From positions 48,615,958 through 48,679,957 of the forward strand of contig CM055103.1 of the NCBI GenBank assembly GCA_029204225.1: 64,000 nt of DNA, written 5' to 3'. Position numbers and translations under genes: made by a program. Origin of the DNA: Diphasiastrum complanatum. Its lineage: Eukaryota; Streptophyta; Lycopodiopsida; Lycopodiales; Lycopodiaceae. A model generated the notes under the pieces. It was not told the origin of the DNA and made no database searches. It saw only the letters and a program-made list of their open reading frames with translations. Each line of letters begins with the position of its first letter. Positions within the stretch are counted from its first letter, which is position 1. Positions 45,428-57,876 of this stretch are shown here, piece after piece.

Positions 45428-46973
45428 CCTTTCACAAAGAGTACTTCACTTCTTTGTTGGCATATGGAGATGACAAGAGGGTGATCTACACGACCAATGA
45501 TGGTGAGTGTGCAATCAAAGGGATTGGCACAATTCCTATTTTTCTCTCTACAAATAGGAATGTTCATTTGGAGGATGTCTTGTTTATTCCATCTATTACC
45601 AAGAATTTGCTTAGTGTGAGTCAAATGCTAAGTAAGGGCCTCAAGGTGGAGTTTGATGGAGATGCTTGTTTGATCAAAAGGAAGGATGTCTTGATTGGAG
45701 AAGGTAAAAGGCAAGGGAAGTTGTTCAAACTTGATGCTTGTGTTATTGCTAACCAAGTTGGATGTGTTGCACGGGAGCAAATTTCTATTCAAGAGGTTTG
45801 GCACAAAAGGATGAGACACCTCAACTTCAAGTCATTGGAGGTAATGGCAAGGAAGAAGGTTGTGATTGGTCTTCCAAGTTCCTTAAGTAATGACAAGCAT
45901 GTTTGTGAGTCTTGTGCTTTGTCTAAGTCACATAGACTTCCTTATAATAGATCTATTTCTAGATCTACAAAGCCTTTTCAACTTGTACATTCGGATATTC
46001 ATGGATTTACTACAATTAGCAATAGTGGAGCTAAGATGTATGCAACATTCATTGATGATTTTAGTAGATTTTGTTGGATCTATCTACTAGAGAGCAAGGA
46101 TGAAGTGTATGATGTCTTTGTCAAATTCAAGAATGCAAGGGAGAACCAATTTTCCACAAAGATCAAGTGCTTGAGAGGTGACAATGGTGGTGAGTACATA
46201 TCTAACAAGTTCAAGGCCTTTTGTGATGAGCATAGGATCAAGAGGGAGTATACAACATCAAGGACTCCACAACAAAATGGAGTGGCTGAAAGGAAGAATA
46301 GGACTTTATGTGAAAGTGCTAAAGCTATGAGGTTAAGTGCTAATCTTGACAAACCATTTTGGGATCAAGCTTTGTTGTGTGCCAATTTCTTGTGCAATAG
46401 GTGGCCGAGTGCTATTTTGGATGGAAGGACACCTTTTGAGATGCTATTCAAGAGGAGGCCGAGTGTCAACTTTCTAAGAAACTTTGGATGCACATGCTAT
46501 GTCAACATTACTCTTGATGATAGGACCAAGGAGGATCCATCTTCAAGAAGAGGTATTTTTGTTGGATATAGTGAGGTGAGTAAACCCTACAAGGTTTACA
46601 TTCCTTCTACTAACAAAGTGATTGTTGGTAGAGATGTCATTTTTGATGAGGGAAACATTCCAAAGGTGTCTTCAAGCATGATTGATGGTAAAGTAGATGG
46701 TTCTAACATTCTTGATGTTGATGAGAAGGATCCTACTTTGGATGGTGGTGATGATGGACCTTCATCAAGTCAAAAGCCAAGGAGAACATCAAGAGAAAGA
46801 CAAGTACCTTCAAGGCTCACATATGATCAAAAGGGTAAGCAAGTAGTTTCTGGAAATTATGTTGCCTTCCTAACCTCTTTGGATGAGCCTACAAGTGTAG
46901 ATCAATCAAGGAAAGAAGAGGAGTGGATCCAAGCAATGGATCTTGAGTATCGATCTCTTATGAAGAGTGGAAC
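45394..46973 (+). CDS. B1 protease, pre-integrase, integrase
   Basis: Open without a break. It has IDSGASSHMTFHKEYF, EVWHKRMRHLNFK with CESCALSKSHR, integrase HSDIHGF, LRGDNGGEYIS and GVAERKNRTLC, then GCTCYVNITLDDRTKEDPSS and the linker to EEEWIQAMDLEYRSLMK. There is no ATG; it is offset by -1 relative to gag. The intact integrase triad contrasts with the lost RT. It continues in frame into the captured segment. Confidence 0.9.
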
Positions 46974-48040
46974 ATCTTTTGGAAGATCTTCTTGTGTACA
47001 TGGAGCTATGCAAGTGGATGGATGTTATCTTGCTGTAAAATCAAGTAATGGATCTGGAAAACAAAGTTTGTTCAATGACTTTGATGGTCAAGTTGAAGAT
47101 CAAGAGGCTGATCTCAAAGTGCTTCAACTAGTCAATAGGGAAGTTGGCAATTTGGAGCTAGTCAAGAGCATCAAAGGAGAGGTAATTGGCAAAGGTGTTA
47201 TGGATCTGTTTTTACAGCATATTGAAGACTCAAGTAAGGTCAAAGGAGCAGCAAGGAAGTGTTGTTCAAGTTTACTTTACTTGTTCTATCTCATGTTTGA
47301 GCAATTTCATGTGGATGTGTGCAAATTGTCAAGATATGGTAAAACTAGCTACATTGGTGAGCATTGTTTTGATGTTGGATTTGTACTAGCATTCTTGGCT
47401 GATTTTGTTGATGGAAATAAAGCTATTGGAGGTTCCTTATGTCACTCATCCATGGCTAAGTTCTCAAGTGTTGAGCTACTTGGTGCCAATACTTGGAGAT
47501 TGTCAATTTTTGGTGAATTCATGGTCATTTTCTTGTGTCAAGTAGATCTTGAAGATGGACTAGTGCAAACTACTTGGTTTATGGAGTCATGTGGTGATGG
47601 ATTTGCATCATTTATGTACTCACCTACTCATGGATTTCCAAGGTTTGATGGTTTCTTGTGGAAAGATGAAGATGGAGGCTCATTCATGGAGTATCATGGT
47701 GGATACAAGGCAACAAAGGACAAAGGAGGAGGAGACATGCAAGCAGAAGTTGATCACTCACATTTATTGTCTATTTGCTGTATTTTTCCAGAGAGTTCAG
47801 ATCTGGAAGCATGGTGGAATCATTTCATTTACATTCTATTTGATTCTTCATGTTCTAGTCACATTTTTACATGTAAAATTGATGTAAGAAATAGTGAAGC
47901 ATCCCAAGTGGACACTATTCTCTATATCAATTATGGTTGTTTCTATTTTGAGCATTACATGATCATTGAAAGGAGATCTATTCTTAGGAAGAAGATCATT
48001 CTTATGATGGATCAAAGTTCTATTGGCAAAAACTATGCTA
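46974..48040 (+). CDS. captured foreign segment, open in pol frame
   Basis: Similarity to B2 ends after GGAACA (46973) and returns at AGGAGCATT (about 48041). Between them B2 has 879 bp of RT (with YVDD) and B1 has about 1067 bp with no RT motif. The segment keeps the pol frame open for some 355 codons. It includes NREVGNLELVKSIKGEVIGK, HGFPRFDGFLWKDEDGG and several Leu/Phe-rich stretches. I do not recognise the product. The first two-thirds look coding (mixed charged residues, Trp, Gly); the last part is A/T-rich. A transduced host gene piece is the leading idea; a different mobile element is the alternative. Confidence 0.6.
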
Positions 48041-48629
48041 GGAGCATTTGGAGCTAGGAAAGTGAGTTTTGAGGTACATCATTGGAACTCGAGATTTTGG
48101 CATATTGTATGAGGGATCATCACCTAATCTTTTTGGATTTTGAGATTCGGACTATGCTGGAGATGTAATGGATAGGAAATCCATTAGTTCTTATTGTATT
48201 TTCATAGGTGATGGAGCTATATCATGGATGTCAAAGAAACAAGCCACTATCTCATTGTCATCTAGTGAGGCCGAGTACAAAGCTCTTACACATTGCACAA
48301 AGGAGATGGTATGGATCAAAAGGATGATCAAGGATCTTCACTTGCTGGATTTTTCAGAGAGCCCAATCATCTTTTGTGACAATCAATCAGCCCAAAGAAT
48401 GGCATCCAATCCTATCTTTCATGCTAGGAGCAAGCATATTGAGATACAATATCATTTTGTGAGGGAGCGAGTCATTGCAAAGGAGGTGGAGCTTCAACAT
48501 GTGTCTTCAAGGGAATGTGTAGCTGATATCTTCACCAAAGCATTGGGAAAAGACTTGTTCATGAAGCATAGGACTTCACTTGGAGTTTTATCAAAGTCTA
48601 TGCTAAAACTAGTTGAAGAGGGAGTGTGA
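48041..48629 (+). pseudogene. B1 RNase H
   Basis: After TAG at 48055-48057 and further early breaks (48041-48165) the frame 48168-48629 runs clean: KSISSYCIFIGDGAISWMSKKQ, SSSEAEYKAL, CDNQSAQRMASN, FHARSKHIEIQYHF, VADIFTKALGK and the end EEGV. The first Asp region is disrupted. The stop lies inside the LTR's first bases. Confidence 0.9.
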
Positions 48630-49274
48630 AAGATTCAACTAGGTTCATCACATTTTGCAATATTTCCATATTTGGCATATTGAGGCCAAAACTTGTTTTA
48701 GACTTAGAGGTTGACTTTTCAAAGTTCATTAGTCTAAATTTCATCTGAATAAAATTTTTCTGAAAGTGTGGGAAAGATAGAATGCGATTTTGAGTAGATT
48801 CAATTTGAATAAGTTGGGTACATTGAATCTAGACCCAAAATTACTAGGGTTAGCATTTTGGTGGGAAAGCCAAGTGGCCAAATAGGGTTTGGACCTGTTA
48901 TAAAAGGATGTAAGTCATGGAGAGAGTGATCTTCTCTCTTCTCTATTTCATTTCATGCTTATACATGGTTCTCTTGGGTTCTACTATCCATTGGTGCACT
49001 ATCTTGGTGATTGCTTGCAATTCTATGTGTAGAATGATCTAGATTTGCTATTTTTGGATCCACACGTGTGAAATACAGTAGCTTGCTGGTTTTGTACGGA
49101 CAACAACAGTACATAATCATTTCATTCAAGTTTAATCAAGTTCTATTAGTGTTTGCATCTCAAATTGTGTGTAGATGTCGATTTTTCTACATTGGTGAAA
49201 TTGGTAGGGTATTTCTCTTTCTAACCAAAGATCATTCAAGTAGATTGGATCTTAAGGATCTGAAATCTTTCACA
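48625..49274 (+). repeat. B1 3' LTR (650 bp)
   Basis: Same length and ends as the 5' copy. CACACGTGTG at 49061-49070, TATAAAAGG near 48900. Confidence 0.95.
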
Positions 49275-49279
49275 TGGAG

Positions 49280-49963
49280 CACACTATAAAAGTTCCTATG
49301 AAAGATGATGAAAAATCCTTTGTGGACATCACTCTTTATAGGAGTCTTATTGGCTCACTTATTTGATTAACAGTGACTAGGCTTGATCTAAGCTTTTGTG
49401 TTCATAAGCTTAGTCAACAAGATCCAAAGTTATATCATTGGAAGTTGGCTAAAAGATTCTTGAGATATATATCTTCTACCTTGGATTATGGATTATTCTA
49501 TAAAGGAGAAGATCTGACTTTGATTGCTTTTTCAGATTCAAATTTTGCAGGAGACAGGTTGGATAGGAGATCCACAAGTGCTTACACTATATTTCTTGGA
49601 GGGAAGTTGGTTTCTTGGCTATCAAAGAAACAAGAACTATTTCCTTATCATCTTATGAAGCTGAATACAAATCTCTTACAACTACAACTAAGGAGGTTTT
49701 ATCAAGAACGATAACATTTTTGATCAGGCTCTTGCAAATAATCCAGTCTTTCATGCAAGGAGCAAGCATATTGAAGTGGCTCATCATTTTGTAAGAGAAA
49801 AAGTCATTGGGAGAGAGATCTCATTGGAACATGTTTCATCTTCAGATTGTGTTGCAGATCTTCTCACCAAACCTCTACTCAAGAATGTCTTTATGAAGAT
49901 GAGGTCAAACCTTGGCCTAATTTCGAAATCTATGTTGATAGAAACATATATTTTAAGGAGGAG
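49280..49963 (+). pseudogene. C RNase H
   Basis: Continues C's PME from 36805: VPMKDDEKSFVDITLYRSLIGSLI, then TGA where relatives have Trp, LDLSFCVHKLSQ, a small deletion before DPKLYHWKLAKRFLRYISS, FSDSNFAGDRLDRRST, a frameshift after SWLSKKQ, then a deleted stretch and AHHFVREKVIGREISLEHV, VADLLTKPLLKN. The purine tract AAGGAGGAG precedes the LTR. Confidence 0.9.
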
Positions 49964-50694
49964 TGTGAAGATTATTAAAATATTATCTTCCTATCTCGAG
50001 TTTGGGACCATGTCCATGGTGATTTCCACTAAATTTCATGTTGTACATAAAATGAGTGTGAATTGAGCACATATCCTTCTAGTGTATATCAGATTTGAGT
50101 TAGATAGATTTTTTTTTTTTATGACATGCAGTAGTTTAGATAACATGCAAAGTCATACTGTATGCATGCAAGCCACATGCAATCAGTGCATGCAACATGC
50201 AAAGTAGTTTCAGTGATCTACACATGTCTAGGCAGTTTCATAAGTTGACATGCAGTACATGCAACATACATGCATGCAGTTACACATGTGAATCTCTGGT
50301 AGGTGAATTAGTTCAGTTAAGTGGACTTTCCATGCAACTCCACTATAGGAATTCGAGTCTCTCTCATGTAGGAAAAGCTGGGCATGTTTTGCCATATTGT
50401 GAATATTGAGATTTTGGTATTTTGGATTCATTCTCTCTCTACTTGAGTTATTCATGCTTGATTTTCTCTCTCTACTCGAGAGCAGCCTCTTTTTCCCATA
50501 CTGAACACTTAGAATTTTTTCTGACATTTATTTCTCATAGTGAAGAGTTACATTTTTTTATCAGATGTATGCCATTGTGCTCTTGCCTTAGATTTTTCAA
50601 GCATACTGTTATTTGATCAATGTTGTGCAATCACAGCACCTTAGTAAGATCCTGTAAGGTGTGTGGTGAAGTTACACATGCTAAAAACTTCATA
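49964..50694 (+). repeat. C 3' LTR (731 bp)
   Basis: Starts TGTGAAGATTATT and ends ACTTCATA (CA decayed to TA). Contains a (T)12 run near 50110 not in the 5' copy, and the CATGCA cluster. Confidence 0.95.
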
Positions 50695-50949
50695 GGATCA
50701 TCACCTAACTTGTTTGGATTTTTAGATTTGGACTATGCTAGAGTATAATGGATAGGAAATCCATTAGTGCTCATTGTATTTTTCATAGGTGATCATCGTA
50801 GCTATATCATGGATGTCGAAGAAACAAACCACTATCTCATTGTCATCTAGTGAGGTCGAGTACAAAGCTCTTACATATTGCACAAAGGAGATGGTATGGA
50901 TCAAGAGGATGATCAAGGATCTTCACTTGCTGGATTTTTTAGAGAGCCC
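50695..50949 (+). pseudogene. copia H RNase H fragment, right of C
   Basis: GGATCATCACCTAACTTGTT continues family-B-like RNase H across C, then SWMSKKQTTISLSSSEVEYKAL and KEMVWIKRMIKDLHLLDF. It has several stops and ends at GAGAGCCC. Confidence 0.85.
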
Positions 50950-51376
50950 TACTAAGAAAAATCATTTGTTGAGAAACTTTTGAATTTTTATATTTCTGAA
51001 TCTAATTCTTCTGTATACAACTCTTGCTGCCTTGTTGTTTACAATGAGTAAGTGCACATGTATTTTTATTGTCACAAGATAAGTCTTTTGGCCTTTTTCC
51101 TTCTGTAACAGTCGATCTAACCATCAAGATAGTTGATATTCAACAACGTTCTATTTTCAGACTCGAAAGGTTATCTGTCGAGACAGTTTATCTATCAAGA
51201 TAGTTTATTGTTCAAGACAGTTTATCCTTCGAGAAAATTTATTTTTTGAGTTTGATTCATTTTGAGTTTGAGTTGAGTTCGAACAAGAATAAAAATGTTT
51301 CGAGTTCTCGGCCTTTGTCATTTAGATTGTGCACTTTGTTGGTAGAACCAAGATTTGTCGGTTGACGTGTTCTACA
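50950..51376 (-). repeat. probable copia K 3' LTR
   Basis: Minus strand starts TGTAGAACACGTCAACC after the purine tract TTGAGAGGGAGC and reaches the H fragment at 50950. It contains tandem GACAGTTTATC/AAGATAGTTTAT-type units at about 51125-51240. No clear match to sequence at 53240 was found, so the LTR call rests on the purine tract. Confidence 0.45.
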
Positions 51377-51900
51377 GCTCCCTCTCAAAGTGGGCAGTTG
51401 GATTAACCCCAATCTTTTTTGCTGCTTCTCGAACAAAGCTTTACTGAGTGGCTTTGTAAAGATATCAGCTATCATTTTCTCTATAGCTATGACGACTGTC
51501 TTCAGTATCTTCTTTTCAACTAAGTCCCAAATAACATGGTACTTGATAGCTATATGTTTTGTTTTTGAATGAAACACAAGATCTTTCGTAAGATAGATTG
51601 CTGAAGTGTTATCCATTAGTAAGACATAAGATTCAGAAATAGTTTTGTCAAATCCTCCCAATATTTGTTTGATCCATATCAGCTCGTTTACCATCTTATT
51701 TGCTACTACATATTCAGCCTCAACCAAAGATTGAGCTACTACTGTTTGCTTCTTGCTTATCCAAAGTATGGTTGCGCCAGATGCTAGAGTACAACTTTTG
51801 CTATCATCCTTCATGGATGCCCAGCTTGCGTCACTGTAAGATTTGATTCAAAATCCAGCTTCCTTCAAATAACACAGTCCATAGTCTTTCGATTCTTGGA
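51377..51900 (-). pseudogene. copia K RNase H
   Basis: DASWASMKDDSKSCTLASGA, LWISKKQTVVAQSLVEAEYV, LLMDNTSAIYLTKDLVFHSKTKHIAIKYH and MIADIFTKPLSKALFEK. Reading continues some 40 codons into the LTR. It belongs to a copia lineage different from A-G. Confidence 0.85.
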
Positions 51901-52663
51901 GGTAATGTACTACTCTTTTTGCTAACTTCTTGGGTTCTGATTAAATTGGCTTAGCTTGTATACTGCAAATGCTATATCAGGTCTAGTGTTGTCTGCAAGA
52001 TACAACAATGATCCAATCAGCCTTTGATAGGGTGTATTGGCCATTCGTTTCTCTTCTTCGAGAGTTTACAGACAATCTGCTTTGCTCAGTATTGTTCCAG
52101 GTATCATGGGAGTATGCACGCCTTTGTAGTTGAGCATGTTGATTTGTATACTTTTGTTGCTGAATATACAACTTGCCACCTTCAAAGTCTCTTTTGATCT
52201 ATAAGCCTAGATAGGTTTTTGCTTCTCGTAGATCATGAGCCACTGCATAAGCAAATAACAAGAGAAATGATGTGTGTTTGATTACTGGTGAAAAAGCATT
52301 AGTGTAATCGATCCCATATTTCTGTGGAAAATCTTTCACAATTAGCCTTGCTTTGTATCTGATGTTATGATCTCTATCAGGACCTATTTTGATCTTGTAG
52401 ATCAACTTGCATTTAAATGGTCTTCTTCCATCAAGTACGGGTGCAAGTGTCCATACATTGTTCTTATACATCGATGACATTTCGTCCTCCATTGCTTGAA
52501 TCCGATTTCTATTCTTCTTAGATGACTCCCTCTTAGACTTAAACTTCTTTAAAGATTTATTCTTTTGAGTAAATAGAACTTTTTCTAAATTATCATTATT
52601 GTCATACCATTTGTGAGCTTCTACTTCCTCTTTGACTCCATCTATCACCTTTTGAAGTGTCAT
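51901..52663 (-). pseudogene. copia K RT, core deleted
   Basis: MEDEMSSMYKNNVWTLAPVLDGRRPFKCKLIYKIK and KARLIVKDFPQKYGIDYTNAFSPV start the RT (52199-52663). Beyond LREAKTYL the sequence jumps to remnants of the RT-RNase H connection (about 51900-52190). The YVDD core is absent. Confidence 0.8.
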
Positions 52664-52819
52664 AAGCGAATCTTTCGCCAGTAAAGTTTGAGTTGTGTAT
52701 AATGACCTGGGTAGGGCTCAAAGAAAATAGCTAAGCTGTTTTTCCTTTGAGATTGCATTTTCGATGCCAAAATTCTACAAAGAAATAAACAGATCTTTTA
52801 TCTTTCGTATGAGATCGTC

Positions 52820-53190
52820 CTATTGTAGGTAAGTCAATTGGTCCTCCAAGAACATGATTTGATTTTGTGATCGAGTCTCATTGTTGGTTTGCAATTCTTC
52901 CCACAATTCTTTCTCATTTGAAGTCAATGAAAGATCTAGCATTATGTTATCATTCACTGAAGACGCAATAATTGCTATAGCTTTGTCATTTTTCTCCCTC
53001 CATTCACGAAGTTCTTTTCCAAGAGTAATTGGCTTCTCTTCTGTTGAATTTATCCATTGCCAAAGACCTTCACCCTTCAGTCTGAGTGAAGTCTTAAACT
53101 TCCAGACTAAATAATTCAAACCTTTTCTATCCAAGATTGTACTGATCTTAGACTGAATGCTACTGATCGAAGACGTCTTCCAATCTTCTA
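52820..53190 (-). pseudogene. copia K gag N-terminus
   Basis: SIQSKISTILDRKGLNYLVW then FKTSLRLKGEGLWQWINSTEE, GKELREWREKNDKAIAIIAS and KELWEELQ. The 52664-52819 gap, with remnants only, joins it to the RT piece, so gag C-terminus, protease and integrase are missing. Confidence 0.8.
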
Positions 53191-53225
53191 AATAAGCTCC
53201 AGATACGGTTGTTGATGGATGTGCA

Positions 53226-53238
53226 AGACTATGATACC
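53226..53238 (-). promoter_or_regulatory. copia K primer-binding site
   Basis: Minus strand TGGTATCATAGTC beside TGTAAGAAAA…, a plausible LTR edge at 53240. Confidence 0.65.
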
Positions 53239-53239
53239 A

Positions 53240-54309
53240 CTGTAAGAAAATACTATGAATTCTCCTTCAAAGAACATGATGAAAGTTTGTCTTTCATCAT
53301 GTTGGTATCTATAGTAGTTGACGATCTCCATACAGCCAGTAGACTCACCCAACAGTTAGTGATTATTGTAATGCTAATACTAACAGAGAAATCCATTAGT
53401 TACTTGCTTAGGATATTTTGAAAAATTCTAAGATATAGATCCAGATCCCAAATGGTATCTCTTTATTTACAAAATTTGGAGACCCTTAAATCTACTTCTC
53501 TTTTAATTTAAACCTCTACTTTTTAGAAATTTCTTATATATGAGACAATTGGATTGAGATTCATATAACTCCTTCAGTGTAGAACTATGTTCTAAAGGAC
53601 TGATTATGGTTGTATGAAATTATACTTCAATACAATTATGAATATTGCTCAGAATCTATTGATGTTTTCAATTGATTTAGTGGAATTTAGACTTCCTAGA
53701 CCCAAATATTTATTTTTATTTGATAGTTGATTATTGGTAATATTTCTATCACACGTGATAAGCCGAAGGTCAACTTCAAGCATGGAGGGAAGAAAAGAAA
53801 ATGGTGGCACGTTGGTGGAATGTTCATCAAAAGAGTTGGCAATTGATTTCTACCAAAGAAACCTATAATGGATTTGGTGAATTTGCTTCTATGAAGGATT
53901 ATTTGGCTGGTATTCACATCACACTTATGCCAACAAGTTTCACAAGTTCTCCAATGACTTAGAATAGTTTGAGAAGTGTTAATCCTTATATGAATACATT
54001 TTCTCATGGTCTACAATGATTGATTACGTAAGAAAGTTTTGTAGTAAGATGACTACATGTTGATGTTTTCATACTAGACATGCCATTGTAAATGCTGATT
54101 TAGTACTAAATGACGGCGAAATTGTGTACCGAGTAAGGACATCATTTTTTGTTGCTTCTTAGTGACTAATTAAAAAATTATCAGAATTCTAATTTATGTA
54201 ATGTTTTTAATTGTTTTCTTATTTCAAATCTAGTTATCATATATTTTTTCCTATAAAATTGGTTTAAAATAGTGGGATGACATTATTTAAATTTCAATAA
54301 TATGAAATC
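53240..54309. other. possible K 5' LTR, then unassigned DNA
   Basis: The first few hundred bases may be K's 5' LTR (contains an AACATGATGAAAG/CTTTCATCATGTT hairpin at about 53273-53302). At 53790-53950 plus a frame reading VARWWNVHQKSWQLISTKET and MKDYLAGIH looks faintly coding but is unrecognised. Confidence 0.35.
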
Positions 54310-55013
<704 letters not shown>

Positions 55014-56785
55014 TACTATACCGACTTATCTCTAGATACGCTAGCAACTAAGTGTGACACTCATTGAAATGAAAAATTGAAAAACTTTGAGAAACTAATA
55101 GATGAAGATTTTGTTGACACAACTTAAAGGGTTAGCTTCTTCAAGTCTAGATTTTCAACCTAAACCTTATTATGGAGAGAAGAAGGAAAGGAAACTTGAG
55201 GTAGTGGACAATTGGCTGGTGAGGGAAAATGCTATTTCATTGTTTACAATATTTCAAATGATAAGAAAAATGAGGATGTATTTTTGTGGTTGTGGACAAT
55301 CTTGACTACTATCAGAATTTTATAAATTGCACAATGAAGAGTAAGAGTTTGGACTCTTATCTCTAAGTTTTCATGGATGCATGGAATAAAGTTCCATCCT
55401 TTAATTCTAAGTTGGTACTTTGGCAATTCATCTTAGGTGCTTTAGAATGCTATCACTCTCAAATATGTTTATGCACCATAATCACTTTCTTATGTATCTA
55501 AATTGTTGGTCTCATAAAATTATTGGAATTGTACATAACTTTTAATGCTTTCCTAGGACATTTGACTTGTCTTTTGGGTGAATATGCAAGATTTGGACAT
55601 ATAGTCTAGTAAGCTCTTCTTTCTTGTGCCATGAATGCATCTAGGTCCAATCTCAAGGCATATGTTAACAACAATAGGCCAATATGATAAACACAAACTT
55701 ATAATAGTTTTTTCTTGTGGTTGTCACCAAGAGTTAAATTGGGATTACATCACTTCTATGAAACAAGTTTCATTTTCTTGAACAATGGCACATCTCAATA
55801 TTGGCCATCAAAATCTATGCAATATAATCTACACATAACAATTTGATAATATGATCATAAAAATTGTAATACTTCAATGTATACAATGCATGTATCTATG
55901 TGATAAAATCAAATAGAATAACATGATGAATAGTATCGGTGACTCAATGCTCATTAAAAATATCATGCCTTATGTTCAACTAAAGTCCAAATTTTAGAAT
56001 CATACTAGGTTTATTGTCTTTCTCTGATCATCACATGTTGCTTCCACTTAGTTCACAAAACAAAATTCAAAAATATATAGAAAGAAATTATACATATTTT
56101 CCATTTAGCTAATCATTTTTCTTTAGTCAAGTTATTTGGTAGATCATCTTAGCTCTATAGCATTATAAGTCAATGCCATTGAATGATTTATTAATTCAAA
56201 GCAAAAACTTGCTTGTCGTGGGGGCCCATAACCTGTTGAAATAACAAATTTTTAATCTCTTACAATTTCACATTCTTATAGATTCTCAATAAATTAGAAA
56301 AAAAGTTAAAATCGAATAAGTATTGCAATAAATTCAATCACACATGCTTGTTAGTGAAAGCTACTAGACCAAACAAATAGTTTAGGAATTCTACCCACTT
56401 AATAGGTCTCATAATGCTTTTGTGAGAGAAGTTTCACTACTCTTGCTTGAGGAGTCATCACTTTATTCCACTCACTTTCTAGCTCACAAAAATAAGTATT
56501 TAAGTAATTGCTTCTTTTTCAACTCAGTGTTATGCACAGTAACTATTTGCATGAACATAAAACAACTAGCTACATAAAATAGATCATAGGCACAAGAGAT
56601 TGGGCCTCAAGCCATGCAATAGTAGTGAAAAAAACTAAGTACAAAAAAGTGGTCATACATTTGTGAAAATATAATATCCAAAACACATTTGGATCATAAA
56701 GAATCTTTAGCCAAGTTTGATCACATGTCTAAAATCATCAACAACATAAAAATCACTACTTTATTGATTTTCTTGTTGATCTAGC
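55014..56785. other. no recognisable feature
   Basis: A/T-rich, with no long frame, tandem repeat or retroelement motif that I can see. Confidence 0.4.
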
Positions 56786-57126
56786 TTTCACACGTGTGGA
56801 GTACTATATTGTCCTTCATCAGTAGATAGAGGCTAGATCCAAATTCAAGTTGATTGGTTCTCTGTTGTGAGATAGGTCTCACATATTCTGTCGCATGATT
56901 TCAATAGGTTGGATCAACTTTGCAAGTTAGATTCTAGATTGAAAAAGTAGCAACAAATTCAAGTTCATTGGTTTTCTATAGTGAGCAAGATCTCACATAG
57001 TTGTTGCAAGATTTTGCATAGGATTTGGTAGTTATACCCAATTGTTTTGATTCCTATAGTGAAAGAGAAGCAACACTCAATTCCATTTTTTTGTTGTTGT
57101 CCAAATTACAAAGAGTCTTCACATTC
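56786..57126 (+). other. copia I leader, LTR end possibly included
   Basis: Resembles C's leader (32560-32740): TTGGATCAAC, CACATTTGTTG-like and TTCAATTCCATTTTTTTGTT. CACACGTGTG lies at 56789-56798. No primer site found. Confidence 0.6.
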
Positions 57127-57876
57127 ATGGCATCTATAGGAGATATTCTCTTTGAAACTAGTGAGAGGCTAGATACCTCCAGCTATTCAGTTTGGAAGGA
57201 TAGGATAGAATCTTTGTTGGTTCTTTATGGTGTAATGGACATAGTGTTAGGAATTGAAGTTGAACCTAAAGCTTGTGATGAGGATCAGAGGTTCAAGAAG
57301 AGAGCAAGAATTGCTCTGCATATCATCAAATTGAACATCTTTGATGAGATGTTGAGAGAAATAAGTTCATGTACCTCAGCCAAGCAAACTTGGGAAACTC
57401 TTAAGAACTTTTTTGAAGCAAAGATCACATCAAGTCTACTTACTCTTAGTAATCAGATCTTTTGTAGTTTCCAAAGAGTTGATGAAAGTGCTTCAAGTTT
57501 TGTAATGAGAGTTAAAGATCTCTAGAGAGAGAGAGCATGCATAGGAGGTACTCTAGAGAACAGTCAACTTGTTCAAGTAGTTCTTAATGGACTTAGAGGA
57601 GAGTATGCAAATGTAGTGCAAACTTATGCTATCATGGAGGAGCTACCATCTATGGAGACTCTATATGATGTTCTTATTGTTGAAGAATGCAGACAAAAGA
57701 ACAACCTGCTGAAGATCAACACACTTTCAAGGAAGGATGGTGGTTATGGCAAAGCTCACTTTGCCAAGGACAAGTCAAGAGGGAGAAAGGAGCAAGAACA
57801 AATTTTCTCAAGCCTTTACCAAGGACAAATCAAAGGACAAAGTAAAGGACAAAGACCAAGGAGGAGTAGAAGATGA
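57127..57876 (+). pseudogene. copia I gag
   Basis: ATG in MASIGDILFETSERL. SAKQTWETLKNFFEAKITSSLLTL, then TAG at 57523-57525, then same frame LVQVVLNGLRGEYANVVQTYA and SMETLYDVLIVEECRQ. Frame shifts near 57780. As in C, no zinc knuckle is present. Confidence 0.8.

Larger units (their letters stand above)
36806..49274 (+). mobile_element. copia B1, with captured segment in place of RT
   Basis: Two 650-bp LTRs, target duplication TGGAG at 36801-36805 and 49275-49279, inserted in C's RT. The interior holds leader, gag (split by element A), protease, pre-integrase, integrase, then about 1.07 kb of foreign sequence where B2 has RT, then RNase H. Since it lacks RT but has clean ends and duplication, it must have been mobilised with RT supplied by another element, unless the replacement happened after insertion. 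Confidence 0.95.
31244..50694 (+). mobile_element. copia C, host of nested elements
   Basis: LTRs at 31244-31973 and 49964-50694 share their whole length. The flanks carry the perfect duplication GGATC (31239-31243 and 50695-50699). The outermost dinucleotides have decayed: CG for TG at the left end and TA for CA at the right. The interior holds gag/protease, a truncated minus-strand element D, the RT core, the B1 element with A inside, and RNase H. The flanking sequence outside both ends joins into family-B-like RNase H coding (TATGAGGGATCATCACCTAA), confirming the insertion point. Confidence 0.95.

Noticed and set aside
46974-48040. Captured segment as a separate LTR or MITE insertion
   Set aside because: I found no TG/CA or inverted ends and no target duplication at the two junctions, and RT sequence is missing instead of merely interrupted, so replacement fits better than simple insertion.
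53696-54007. 103-codon minus-strand frame
   Set aside because: No family resemblance; the plus strand of the same stretch looks at least as coding-like, so I left both as unassigned.
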